Shown here piece after piece: positions 9,390 to 17,885 of a stretch of 64,000 nucleotides of DNA. Every line of letters starts with the position of its first letter. The first letter of the stretch is position 1. The notes under the pieces were generated by a model that was given only the letters and a program-made list of their open reading frames with translations, did not search any database and was not told the origin of the DNA. The position numbers and the translations under genes were made by a program. Origin of the DNA: Pandoraea anapnoica (lineage in GTDB: Bacteria > Pseudomonadota > Gammaproteobacteria > Burkholderiales > Burkholderiaceae); the NCBI RefSeq assembly GCF_902459765.1, contig NZ_CABPSP010000018.1, positions 62,001 to 126,000 on the forward strand, read 5' to 3'.

Positions 9390-9466
9390 ACGCGCATTGC
9401 CGCGCAAGCCATCACGGCGCGCGGGCACTCAGGGGAATACGAAGAATGTTGTGGAAGGCAACGCAT
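9386..9466 (-). CDS. Possible 26-codon leader ORF before thiO
   Basis: An ATG at 9466, preceded by a strong purine-rich site (GAGGAAAGGG, four bases away), opens a 26-codon frame beginning MRCLPQHSSY. Its TGA overlaps the thiO ATG as ATGA. Because thiO lacks its own ribosome site, this frame looks like a coupling leader whose translation start could be what the TPP riboswitch controls. The peptide resembles nothing I know, and coding status is inferred only from signals and position. Confidence 0.4.
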   Translation of the reverse strand: MRCLPQHSSYSPECPRAVMACAAMRV

Positions 9467-9534
9467 GGGGCCCTTTCCTCATGAAAGCAAAAGGACGAAA
9501 CGGTGATGGCCACCTTACCCCAATGGAGGAGTCG

Positions 9535-9637
9535 GAAACTTCCCACGCCGGTATTACCCGGGTCGGGTGCAAAGGGTCTCTCTCAGCCCCGTGACTTCTT
9601 TGACGTGACTACGCCAATTACGGAGCACCCCTGTTTC
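9535..9637 (-). promoter_or_regulatory. TPP riboswitch (THI-box) controlling thiOSGE
   Basis: The minus-strand RNA shows the THI-box core in order: GGGGTGC, the CTGAGAG motif (9580-9586), ACCCTTTG, then GGGTAATACCGGCGTGGGAAG. The closing stem P1 is formed by GAAAC (9633-9637) and GTTTC (9535-9539), and a P3-like arm CTCCGT/ACGGGG is visible. It lies about 145 nt upstream of thiO. I see no convincing intrinsic terminator between it and thiO, so control at translation initiation is more likely. Confidence 0.95.
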
Positions 9638-9901
9638 GCCCGCAGCCATTACAACATAGATGCCGACGCCCGTGCAAGCAGGCTTCCCGGGCGATTGCAC
9701 GCTCGTCGCGTCTCGTTTTTTGAGATCTCCCGCCCCTGATTCCGGCCGCGTGTAACGGTCCGTAAACTGAAAATCCCCGTCACGCGCGCCCCCGGCCGCA
9801 AATCGTGCAACGCACCATCGGGAACTGCGGTCAAATGGGCCATATGTGCCAAACGTGCAGATAACAACGTTGCCCCACTGCGGCCGCGCCGCCCGAAGAT
9901 C

Positions 9902-11686
9902 ATGGCCAACACGCCGACCCACACGCCACACGCCCCGCAATCCTCAGGCGACACCGCCGCGCCGCCGCCCAGACCACCCAAACACCCCACCGCCTGGCAA
10001 CTGATCCGCCCCTACTGGGTCTCGGAGAAGCGCTGGGAGGGCAGACGCCTGCTTGCGCTCGTGATCGCGCTGAACCTTGCCGTCGTGTTCATCAACGTGC
10101 GGCTTAACGCGTGGAACGCCAGCTTTTACGATGCCCTCGACAAGCGCGACTGGCCGGTCTTCAAGTCGTCGCTCGCCGAGTTTGCGGTGCTGGCATTCAG
10201 CTTCATCATCATTGCGACGTTCCGCACTTACTTCCGTCAGATGCTGGAGATCCGCTGGCGTCAGTGGGTGACGGACGCGAATCTCACGAAGTGGTTCGCG
10301 CATCGCGCTTACTACCGCATCGAACGCGATCACCTCGCCGACAACCCCGACCAGCGTATTTCCGAAGACATCCGCACGCTCGTCAATTCGTCGCTCGCGC
10401 TGTCGCTCGATCTGCTGACGACGCTCGTCTCGCTGTTCTCCTTCATCACGATTCTGTGGACGATCTCGGGTGCAGTGTCCTTCGCGCTGGCAGGTATGAA
10501 CGTGACGATTCCGGGCTACATGGTGTGGGTCGCTGCGCTGTATGCCATCGTCGGTTCGTTCCTGATCTTCAAGGTCGGCCGCCCCCTCGTTGGACTCAGC
10601 TACCGGCAACAACAGGTCGAAGCCGACTTTCGTTTTCTGCTGGTGCGGCTGCGTGAATCGGCCGAGCAGGTCGCGCTCTATCGTGGCGAAGGCGCGGAGT
10701 TATCGCGTCTGAAGTCGGCGTTCGGCGCGGTGCGCGACAACTGGTGGCAGATCATGGTGGTGACGAAACGCCTGATCTTCGCGAACTCGATCTACGCGCA
10801 GATCGCCATCGTCTTTCCGATCATGGCGGCAGCACCCCGTTACTTCGCAGGTGCGTTCACGCTGGGGGTGCTGATGCGAATCATCGACGCCTTCGGGCAA
10901 GTGAGCGACGGTTTCTCCTGGTTCGTGAACAGCTTCTCGACGCTGGCCGACTGGAAGGCGACGATCAACCGTCTGCGCGAATTCACACGCGTCATCGACG
11001 CCACACCGCACCCTCGAAGCGGCATCTCCGTGGTGACGGCGAGTGATGTCCCTGCCTATACGGCCGCCGACCTGCGGCTGTCGCTGCCGAACGGCGAGCC
11101 GCTCGCGACCGCCGGGTCGTTCGCCTTCGCTCCGGGATCGCGCTGGCTGGTGCGCGGTCGCTCGGGTTGCGGCAAGAGCACGATGCTGCGCGCACTTGCC
11201 GGTCTGTGGCCGTTCGGCAGCGGACGCATCGAAGTCCCCGCCAATGCCCGCGTTCTGTTCCTCTCGCAGCAAAGCTATCTGCCCATTGACACGCTCAAGG
11301 CCGCGCTCGCCTTCCCGTCGTCGCCCGATACGTTTACCGACGCCGAGTGCCGCCATGCCCTGAACGCCGTGAACCTTGGGCAATACGGCGACGAGCTGCT
11401 GACCTCGGCGCATTGGGCGCGACGTCTCTCCGGCGGCGAGCAGCAGCGACTGGCGGCTGCACGCGCATTGCTGCAAAAACCGGACTTCCTGTTTCTGGAC
11501 GAAGCGACGAGCGCGCTCGATGTCGAAACCGAAGAAACGGTGTACGACGCACTGCACGCGCAACTGCCCGACACGGCCATCGTCAGTGTGGCGCATCGCG
11601 ACACACTGGCCCGCTTCCATCAGCACACGATGACCTTGCACGCCGCGAGCGAGATCGAGCCACCTCGGGTCGTCGGCGCGGTGTAG
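9902..11686 (+). CDS. ABC half-transporter of the YddA/SbmA-type family (fused membrane and ATPase domains)
   Basis: This 594-residue protein joins an ABC_membrane_2/SbmA-BacA-like membrane domain (about residues 45-340) to an ATPase domain (about 380-585). The ATPase has Walker A GRSGCGKST, signature LSGGEQQRLAAARA, Walker B FLFLDEATSALD and H-loop VAHRD. E. coli YddA is the nearest well-known relative; the substrate is unknown. The first 30 residues are proline/alanine-rich. It starts at ATG 9902 with only a weak ribosome site. A stem GGGGCGG/CCGCCCC without a T-run (11698-11722) follows the gene. Proximity to the thiamine operon does not by itself imply a role in thiamine transport. Confidence 0.9.
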   Translation: MANTPTHTPHAPQSSGDTAAPPPRPPKHPTAWQLIRPYWVSEKRWEGRRLLALVIALNLAVVFINVRLNAWNASFYDALDKRDWPVFKSSLAEFAVLAFSFIIIATFRTYFRQMLEIRWRQWVTDANLTKWFAHRAYYRIERDHLADNPDQRISEDIRTLVNSSLALSLDLLTTLVSLFSFITILWTISGAVSFALAGMNVTIPGYMVWVAALYAIVGSFLIFKVGRPLVGLSYRQQQVEADFRFLLVRLRESAEQVALYRGEGAELSRLKSAFGAVRDNWWQIMVVTKRLIFANSIYAQIAIVFPIMAAAPRYFAGAFTLGVLMRIIDAFGQVSDGFSWFVNSFSTLADWKATINRLREFTRVIDATPHPRSGISVVTASDVPAYTAADLRLSLPNGEPLATAGSFAFAPGSRWLVRGRSGCGKSTMLRALAGLWPFGSGRIEVPANARVLFLSQQSYLPIDTLKAALAFPSSPDTFTDAECRHALNAVNLGQYGDELLTSAHWARRLSGGEQQRLAAARALLQKPDFLFLDEATSALDVETEETVYDALHAQLPDTAIVSVAHRDTLARFHQHTMTLHAASEIEPPRVVGAV

Positions 11687-11848
11687 TGACGGCATAGGGG
11701 GCGGACGATCTCACGCCGCCCCGCGCCATTCCCACCGGACGATTCATCCACTTTGTTCACTTCGTAAATAATATTGACGCGGCTGTTCCGGCACCGAGGT
11801 GGTTTGGCATAATCACGAGCACCCCATCAGGCAAACTCCGGGCTCATC

Positions 11849-12658
11849 GTGACTCCTCCAGCTTCCTCGTCCGGCCAGTCGCCGAATTCCTCGCAGCGCG
11901 ACGGACGCACCGTTGTCGTCACCGGCGCCGCTTCCGGCATCGGCGCGGCCATCGCCCGCCGTCTCGCCTCCCCTGACACCCGCTTGCTCTTGCACACACG
12001 CGGCGCGTCCGATGCCAGTCAGACGCGGCTCGCAGAAGTACGTCGCGCATGCGAAGACGCCGGTGCGCAGTGCGCCATGTGGTTCGGCGACCTGACGAAC
12101 GCGCAGTCCGCCGCACGACTCGTCGACGCCGCGCATGACGCCTTCGGTCCCGTCGACCAAATCGTGAGCAACGCGGGCTTCGCCACGCGTCAGTCGCTGG
12201 CCGACATCGACGACGAGGCCTTCGCACGCACGCTCGCCGCCATGCCCGGCGCATTCGCCGCGTTGTTGCGTCACGCGCTACCCGATCTCCAACGTTCGTC
12301 GCAAGGCAGCGTGGTCGCCGTCAGCTCGTTCGTGGCGCATCGCTTCGCGCCGAACCAACCCGGATTTCCCGCGACGGCCGCTGCCAAGGCGGCCATCGAA
12401 GCGTTGGCGAAAAGCGCCGCCGCCGAATACGCGCGAGCAGGGGTGACGATCAATTGCGTCGCGCCCGGCTACACGCGCAAGGACAGCGGTCACTCGGCCA
12501 TCGATCCGGCCGCATGGCAGCGCGCGGCCGACGCCACACCAACCGGACGCCTCTGCGAACCCGACGACATCGCCGCTCTGGCCGTCTTCCTGCTCGGCCC
12601 GCACGCGCGACAAATCACCGGTCAGGTGATTCATGTCGATGGTGGCCTCACACTCTGA
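11849..12658 (+). CDS. SDR-family protein lacking the catalytic tyrosine
   Basis: This is a short-chain dehydrogenase/reductase fold protein of 269 residues. The NAD(P)-binding TGAASGIG (about 25-32), the structural SNAG (about 109-112), the catalytic serine in AVSSFVAH and the C-terminal GQVIHVDGGLTL are present. At the YxxxK catalytic site the sequence reads TAAAK within GFPATAAAKAAIEAL, so the lysine is kept but the tyrosine is a threonine. It may therefore be inactive as a classical reductase or use altered chemistry. The start is GTG at 11849. It precedes an MFS carrier by 126 nt on the same strand; the physiological substrate is unknown. Confidence 0.87.
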   Translation: MTPPASSSGQSPNSSQRDGRTVVVTGAASGIGAAIARRLASPDTRLLLHTRGASDASQTRLAEVRRACEDAGAQCAMWFGDLTNAQSAARLVDAAHDAFGPVDQIVSNAGFATRQSLADIDDEAFARTLAAMPGAFAALLRHALPDLQRSSQGSVVAVSSFVAHRFAPNQPGFPATAAAKAAIEALAKSAAAEYARAGVTINCVAPGYTRKDSGHSAIDPAAWQRAADATPTGRLCEPDDIAALAVFLLGPHARQITGQVIHVDGGLTL

Positions 12659-12784
12659 TGCAGCCCTGACAATCCACTGATCACCGGGTCAGACGTAGAC
12701 CCAACCATCGATGCCCGACATCGATACACAACAACCATACGTCGCACACATAACGACAAGCACACGATCCACCGAGGAGTCTTC

Positions 12785-14044
12785 ATGGCGTTTTTTTCCT
12801 GGTTCCAAGAACTCAACACGAAGGAGCGCAAGGCCCTGTATGCGGGCTTTGGCGGCTATGCCGTCGATGCGTTCGACTTCATGATCTATTCGTTCCTCAT
12901 CCCCACGCTCATTGCTGCATGGGGCATGACAAAGGGCGAGGCGGGCATGATCGCGACCAGCTCGCTCATCTCGTCGGCGGTCGGCGGATGGCTCGCGGGC
13001 ATTCTGGCGGATCGCTACGGCCGCGTGCGCGTGTTGCAATGGACGATTGCCACCTTCTGCCTGTTCACGTTCCTGTCTGGCTTCACGAACTCGTTCTGGC
13101 AGTTGCTCGTGACGCGCACGTTGCAGGGCATCGGCTTCGGTGGCGAGTGGACTGTCGTCACGATGATGATGGGCGAGATGATCCGCTCGCCGCAGCATCG
13201 CGCGAAAGCGGTCGGCACCGTGCAAAGCAGCTGGTCGGTCGGCTGGGCCGCCGCCGCGCTGCTGTACTGGTTCTTCTTCGCGGTGCTCGATGAAGGCTAC
13301 GCATGGCGTGCGTGCTTCTGGATCGGGATTCTGCCCGCGGTGTGGATCATTTACGTGCGCCGCAACGTGTCGGACCCGGAGATCTTCACGCAAACGCGCC
13401 GCAAGATCGCCGAAGGCCAGTTGCAGAGCAACTTCACGCAGATCTTCGCACCGGCGCATCTGAAGACGACGATCCTCGGCAGTCTGCTGTGCACCGGCAT
13501 GCTCGGCGGCTATTACGCGATCACGACGTGGCTGCCGACGTATCTGAAGACGGTGCGCGGTCTGTCGGTGTTCAACACGAGCGCCTACCTGATCGTGCTG
13601 ATCGTCGGCTCGTTCGTGGGCTATATCGTCGGGGCGATTCTCTCGGATAAGCTCGGACGCCGCGGCGCGTTCATCTTCTTCGCCATCGCGTCGTTTGTCC
13701 TCGGCATGGTCTACACGATGCTACCGATCACCGACAGTGCCATGCTGCTGCTCGGCTTCCCTTTGGGCATCGTTGTGCAAGGCATTTTCGCGGGTATCGG
13801 CGCGTACCTCACTGAGCTGTATCCGAACCACATTCGCGGCTCGGGTCAAGGCTTCTGCTACAACCTCGGGCGCGGCATCGGATCGTTCTTCCCCATCGCC
13901 GTGGGCACGCTCGCGCAAACCGGTTCGCTCGTGAAGGCCATCGGGATGGTCGCGGGCGGTGGCTATCTGCTTGTCGTGGTGTGCGCATTGCTGCTACCCG
14001 AAACGCGCGGCAAGTCGCTCGTCTCGACCGACTTCGTGCATTAA
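12785..14044 (+). CDS. MFS transporter, NanT/AAHS-like acid symporter
   Basis: This 419-residue carrier has about 12 hydrophobic segments and the MFS loop motif GWLAGILADRYGRVRV between segments 2 and 3, repeated in the second half as GAILSDKLGRRGAF. The N-terminal YAVDAFDFMIYSF and the GIGFGGEW motif resemble the sialate/aromatic-acid proton symporter group, so an organic acid or acidic sugar is a likely substrate. The ATG is preceded by GAGGAG. It lies convergent to the uronate lactonase gene and downstream of the SDR gene. Confidence 0.88.
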   Translation: MAFFSWFQELNTKERKALYAGFGGYAVDAFDFMIYSFLIPTLIAAWGMTKGEAGMIATSSLISSAVGGWLAGILADRYGRVRVLQWTIATFCLFTFLSGFTNSFWQLLVTRTLQGIGFGGEWTVVTMMMGEMIRSPQHRAKAVGTVQSSWSVGWAAAALLYWFFFAVLDEGYAWRACFWIGILPAVWIIYVRRNVSDPEIFTQTRRKIAEGQLQSNFTQIFAPAHLKTTILGSLLCTGMLGGYYAITTWLPTYLKTVRGLSVFNTSAYLIVLIVGSFVGYIVGAILSDKLGRRGAFIFFAIASFVLGMVYTMLPITDSAMLLLGFPLGIVVQGIFAGIGAYLTELYPNHIRGSGQGFCYNLGRGIGSFFPIAVGTLAQTGSLVKAIGMVAGGGYLLVVVCALLLPETRGKSLVSTDFVH

Positions 14045-14057
14045 CTGTCTGCATGGC

Positions 14058-14103
14058 AAAACGGGACGCCGGTGCGAACACCACGATCGCCCCGACGTCC
14101 CGT
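14058..14103 (-). terminator. Possible terminator of the uronate operon
   Basis: The arms ACGGGACG and CGTCCCGT enclose a loop that contains a further small GGTG/CACC stem; on the minus strand the structure is followed by four T residues. It lies about 100 nt after the lactonase stop codon, in the gap between two converging genes. Confidence 0.4.
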
Positions 14104-14205
14104 CGCCTCACCGGATGGCCATTGTGTAAGCCAGCCAACCCGGAACCGCTTCAGTGCGCGCCGCTTGTGTGATCCCGTGCGGCGTCGCCACCTTCGTACC
14201 CCCGC

Positions 14206-15138
14206 CTACACCCTTGTTACCGGCAGCACGCCTGAATAGAGCGTTTCCGGCAATCCTTGCACGCCGCATCTCACGGCGAAGACATGACCGTCGTGTTCGT
14301 TCGCGTTCGCGCCGGGACGAATCGACGTGACGAACAATGTGTCGAAGTCGCGTCCGCCGAACGCGCACATCGACGGCTTCGACACCGGCAACACGATCTC
14401 CCGGTCCAGCACCCCCGCTGGCGTGAAACGCAGCAGACGGCTACCGTCGTTGGCGCATGTCCAGTAACACCCGTCGGCATCGACGGCTGCGCCATCGGGG
14501 CGTCCCGGATACTGGTTCATGTCGACGAAGAGACGGCGGTTGCGGATCGCGCCGCTGTCCGCATCGAAGTCGAACGCCCACACGCGACGCACCGTCGGAT
14601 GCGAATCGCTCAGATACATCGTGCGGCTGTCCGGCGAGAAGCCGAGGCCGTTCTGTGTGACGAGTCCGTCGACGAGCGCTACGGACAGCCCGTCCTTTGC
14701 ATCGAAGCGATAGAGCGAACCCGCGTCGCTCGCCAGCGACATATCCGCGACCATCGTGCCCGCCCAGAAGCGGCCCTGACGGTCGCAACGTCCATCGTTA
14801 AAGCGCATGCCCGAGGCCGGAAATTCCGGTGCGGCCAGACGCGTCCACGCCAACGCAGCCACGTCGCCCGGTGCGCCCAGCCGTACGGCGAACACCCCCG
14901 TTTCACACGCGGCGAGCAACGTGCCCGCCGTGTCGAACGAGAAGCACGCGACCTGCTCGGGGAACGTCCACTGACGGTGTTCGCCGTCGGCGGGCGTCAA
15001 GCGATGCAGTTGCTTTGCCGGGATGTCGACCCAGTAGAGCGCCTGTTCGTCGGCACGCCATAGCGGGCTTTCGCCGACCGCGTGCGGTGTCTCGCGCGAC
15101 GGCTCCAACCGCTCGATAGAGACTCCGGCCACACTCAC
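14206..15138 (-). CDS. SMP-30/gluconolactonase-family lactonase, likely uronolactonase
   Basis: This is a six-bladed propeller lactonase of 310 residues. Metal-site motifs are seen: the glutamate in GESPLW (about 23-28), the asparagine in MRFNDGRCD (about 111-119), the asparagine of QNGLGFSPD, and the aspartate of PDGAAVDADG. The GTG start overlaps the stop of the uronate dehydrogenase gene by four bases. By context it probably hydrolyses the aldarolactone made by that enzyme, the role assigned to UxuL-type proteins; this is inference from the pairing, as the SMP-30 family has many substrates. Confidence 0.88.
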   Translation of the reverse strand: MSVAGVSIERLEPSRETPHAVGESPLWRADEQALYWVDIPAKQLHRLTPADGEHRQWTFPEQVACFSFDTAGTLLAACETGVFAVRLGAPGDVAALAWTRLAAPEFPASGMRFNDGRCDRQGRFWAGTMVADMSLASDAGSLYRFDAKDGLSVALVDGLVTQNGLGFSPDSRTMYLSDSHPTVRRVWAFDFDADSGAIRNRRLFVDMNQYPGRPDGAAVDADGCYWTCANDGSRLLRFTPAGVLDREIVLPVSKPSMCAFGGRDFDTLFVTSIRPGANANEHDGHVFAVRCGVQGLPETLYSGVLPVTRV

Positions 15139-15959
15139 GCCTTGGGCTCCATCGGCCCCATCAGCACGAACGGACCGCCTTGGAAACGTTGCGTCCAGTC
15201 GTCCATTTGCGGATCGGGGGCTTTGGCCGGGAACAGACCGGCGAACTCGGCCGAGCTGTCTTGCGCACGGAAGCCGAGGAACGCCGCCTTGGTGTTATCG
15301 ACCCACAGCGTCGGATTGTCCGACACGCCGTAGATGATCGCGTGACCCACGCGATTCGTGAACAGGGAGCAACGCACGAGTTCGATGAAGTCGCGGTAGC
15401 TCAGATACGTCACCATCATGCGCGGATTCTTCGGCTGTTCGAACGACGAGCCTATGCGCAGACACACGGTCTCGAGGCCGAAGCGGTCGAAGTAGTAGCG
15501 CGAGAGGTCTTCACCGAAACACTTCGAAATGCCGTACATGCCGTCGGGACGATGCGGCGCGTCGATGTCGAGCACTTCCGTCACGGGATGAAAACCGACG
15601 GCGTGGTTCGAGCTGGCGTAGACGATGCGCTTCACGCCTTGCTTCTGCGCGGCGCTGTAGACGTTGTACAGACCGAGGATGTTCGCTTGCAGGATGTCGT
15701 CGAACGGCGCTTCGACAGACACGCCGCCGAGGTGCACCAGCGCATCGACGCCTTCGAGCAGCGCATGCACGGCCGCACGGTCGGCGAGGTCGACCTGCAT
15801 CGACTCTTCGTGCACAGCCGTGTCGGTGATCGGCACGATGTCGCTCACGCGCACGATGTCCGCCCACTCCGCGAGCTTGCTGCGCAGTTGTTTGCCAAGG
15901 TTGCCCGCAGCGCCGGTCAGCAGAAGACGGCGGAAGGGTTTGCCGGAAGTCTGGCTCAT
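15135..15959 (-). CDS. udh: Uronate dehydrogenase (NAD-dependent)
   Basis: Udh oxidises D-galacturonate or D-glucuronate to the aldarolactone with NAD. The 274-residue protein has the glycine motif TGAAGNLG (about 15-22), VHLGGVSVEAPFDDIL, IVYASSNHAVGF and the catalytic YGISKCFGE (Y and K of YxxxK), and ends in the family-specific RFQGGPFV segment. This follows the known Agrobacterium enzyme closely from memory. It lies between the sugar-acid transporter and the lactonase, and overlaps the latter by four bases. Confidence 0.92.
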   Translation of the reverse strand: MSQTSGKPFRRLLLTGAAGNLGKQLRSKLAEWADIVRVSDIVPITDTAVHEESMQVDLADRAAVHALLEGVDALVHLGGVSVEAPFDDILQANILGLYNVYSAAQKQGVKRIVYASSNHAVGFHPVTEVLDIDAPHRPDGMYGISKCFGEDLSRYYFDRFGLETVCLRIGSSFEQPKNPRMMVTYLSYRDFIELVRCSLFTNRVGHAIIYGVSDNPTLWVDNTKAAFLGFRAQDSSAEFAGLFPAKAPDPQMDDWTQRFQGGPFVLMGPMEPKA

Positions 15960-15993
15960 AGTGATCCTTATTGCTCCTGATTCATCGGTACAA

Positions 15994-16043
15994 CAAAACC
16001 GACGCCGCGCCGCACAACCAAGGGGGAGTGTGCAGCGCGGCGT
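15994..16043 (-). terminator. Strong hairpin between the uronate transporter gene and udh
   Basis: Nine-base arms ACGCCGCGC (16002-16010) and GCGCGGCGT (16035-16043), extended after one mismatch by GCACA/TGTGC, enclose a 12-nt loop. On the minus strand it is followed by CGGTTTTGTT, an imperfect T tract. It could end part of the transporter transcript and lower expression of the downstream genes. Confidence 0.55.
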
Positions 16044-16070
16044 ACGCTAAATCTTCAAACGTCTCGCTGG

Positions 16071-17405
16071 CTACGCATTCGCGGTCCGGTTCACGTCGAC
16101 ACCCGCACCATTCCCGCCATGGCCAGCCTGCACCGGCGACGGCGTGGCCGTCCCAGTAATATGCGGCTTGACCACCGTCCACAGAATCACCGCGCCGATC
16201 AGATCGCCCAGCCCCAGCGCCACGAAGAACGGCGCGTAGCCGACCGCCGTCACGAACGTGCCGATCACCAGCGTGAAGAGCAAGTTGCCGATCCCGGCGG
16301 ACAGCCCCGCCAGACCGGTGACCGTCGCCACTTCGTTGCGCTGGAACAGGTCGGCCGACATCGAGATCACGGTGACGGAGAGCGTCTGGTGCGCGAAGCC
16401 ACCGAGGCACAGCAGGAAGATCGCCATCATCGGGTCTTTCACGAAGCCCACGCCGCACATCGCCGTCATGATGATTGCGCCGATGGTGAACACCACACGC
16501 TTGCCGTTGAAGATCGTGATCTTGAAGTGCTTGTTCAGCCACACCGACACCGTGCCGCCCATCAGGCACCCGATGTCGGCCGCGACGAACGGCAACCACG
16601 CGGTCGCGGCAATCGTCTTCAGATCGAAACCGCGCGCCTGATTGAGGTACAGCGGCATCCAGAACACGATCGTGCCCCACACCGGATCGGCAAAGAAGCG
16701 CGGCAGCGCAATGCCCCAGAAGTTGCGCTGACGCAGGATCGAGCCCAGGTTAGGCTTGCGGGCATCGGCGGCGGCATCGACCACACGACCTTCGTTGATG
16801 TAATCGGACTCGGCCTGCGAGAGCGCCGGGTGATCTGTCGGGTGACGATAGAACACGAACCACAGCACGCCCCATACGAGACCGAGCGCACCAGCGATGA
16901 CGAATGCCGTCTCCCAGTTGTAGCGCAAGATCGACCACGCGATCAGCGGCGGTGCGAGAATCGCGCCGATGGACGTGCCGATGTTGAAGATACCGGCGGC
17001 GAGCGCACGCTCCTTCGACGGGAACCAGAACGCGGCGGCACGCATGCCCGCCGGAATGAACGACGCTTCGGCCAGACCCAGCAGACCGCGCAGCACGAAC
17101 AGCCCGACCCAGCCGTCGGCCAGCCCGTGCAGCATGCACACCACCGACCACATCACGCCGCACAACAGGAAGCCCAGACGCAGGCCGATACGGTCCATCA
17201 GATAACCGGTGATGGGGGCACCGATCGGATACAAGACAAGGAAAGCGCCCGTGATCCAGCCGTACTGCTGGGTCGTGATGTGGAGATCCTTCATCACCGT
17301 GGGGGCGGCTACGGCAAGCGAGCTGCGTGCGAGGTAGTTCATGACGGTGCCGAGCGTCAGCAGTCCGATCATCCACCAGCGCAGGCCTTTGATCTTCAGT
17401 GCCAT
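16071..17405 (-). CDS. MFS transporter for hexuronate or aldarate
   Basis: This 444-residue carrier belongs to the anion:cation symporter group of the MFS (ExuT, GudP, GarP). It has about 12 hydrophobic segments, the N-terminal MNYLARSSLAVAAPTV motif, the loop GYLMDRIGLRLGF and the RGLLGLAEASFIPAGMRA segment typical of that group. Together with the downstream udh and lactonase genes it probably imports D-galacturonate or D-glucuronate. The ATG at 17405 follows a GAAAGAGAGA tract. Its own promoter seems to lie at about 17466-17494. Confidence 0.9.
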   Translation of the reverse strand: MALKIKGLRWWMIGLLTLGTVMNYLARSSLAVAAPTVMKDLHITTQQYGWITGAFLVLYPIGAPITGYLMDRIGLRLGFLLCGVMWSVVCMLHGLADGWVGLFVLRGLLGLAEASFIPAGMRAAAFWFPSKERALAAGIFNIGTSIGAILAPPLIAWSILRYNWETAFVIAGALGLVWGVLWFVFYRHPTDHPALSQAESDYINEGRVVDAAADARKPNLGSILRQRNFWGIALPRFFADPVWGTIVFWMPLYLNQARGFDLKTIAATAWLPFVAADIGCLMGGTVSVWLNKHFKITIFNGKRVVFTIGAIIMTAMCGVGFVKDPMMAIFLLCLGGFAHQTLSVTVISMSADLFQRNEVATVTGLAGLSAGIGNLLFTLVIGTFVTAVGYAPFFVALGLGDLIGAVILWTVVKPHITGTATPSPVQAGHGGNGAGVDVNRTANA

Positions 17406-17465
17406 GATGGTTGTCTCTCTTTCGTTGATATTTTTATGGCAAGCAGCGCGCTTGCTTGGAAAGGC

Positions 17466-17494
17466 ATCCTACGTGAGACGATGTACGATGACAA
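17466..17494 (-). promoter_or_regulatory. Candidate promoter of the uronate operon
   Basis: TTGTCA and TAGGAT are 17 bases apart and read toward the transporter gene, about 60 nt upstream of its ATG. An inverted repeat GCAAGC-N5-GCTTGC (17439-17455) lies just after the predicted start point and is a candidate operator. Confidence 0.42.
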
Positions 17495-17724
17495 TGAAAG
17501 ATTACGCAGTTTACGGATAATCCCTAGTCTTTCAGCAGATTCACTACTGCAGCGCCATAAGCCTTATCAGTGTTGAAGTTTGCACATATTGGGAGAGTTA
17601 TCCCACATGTAAATGTGAGCAAATGACGTCTTGTTGTATGACGTCTTATATTTAGTCGCCTACAGAATTTCGGCGATGGGCGGGATCGCAACGGACCGCG
17701 GGCCGCGCAGGAGGAACAGGCAAG

Positions 17725-17758
17725 AAAAAACCGCCCGGACGTTTCCATCCGGACGGCT
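17725..17758 (-). terminator. Rho-independent terminator of gltBD
   Basis: On the minus strand the arms CCGTCCGGA and TCCGGGCGG (one U-G pair) enclose an eight-base loop and are followed by six T residues. It lies about 130 nt after the gltD stop codon. The remainder of the 17406-17885 gap holds the uronate promoter region and a 10-bp direct repeat, and no gene that I can support. Confidence 0.85.
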
Positions 17759-17885
17759 TCTTCACAGTGACGCAGATGCCTACCTCCGCGCCCCTCCTCT
17801 CAAATCACAACCACCCCGTATTTGTGGTTTTGGCAGGCACAAACCTGCGCGCACCCGAAGGTGCGCCCAACCAGCTTAGCCAGAC

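Noticed and set aside
9389-9535. Intrinsic terminator as expression platform of the TPP riboswitch
   Set aside because: Only weak stems such as GGTGGCCATCACC occur and none is followed by a T-run, so a transcription-termination mechanism is not supported.
11687-11848. TTGACG and CATAAT before the SDR gene as a promoter
   Set aside because: The spacing is far from 17 bases and no better -35 box pairs with CATAAT at 11808-11813.
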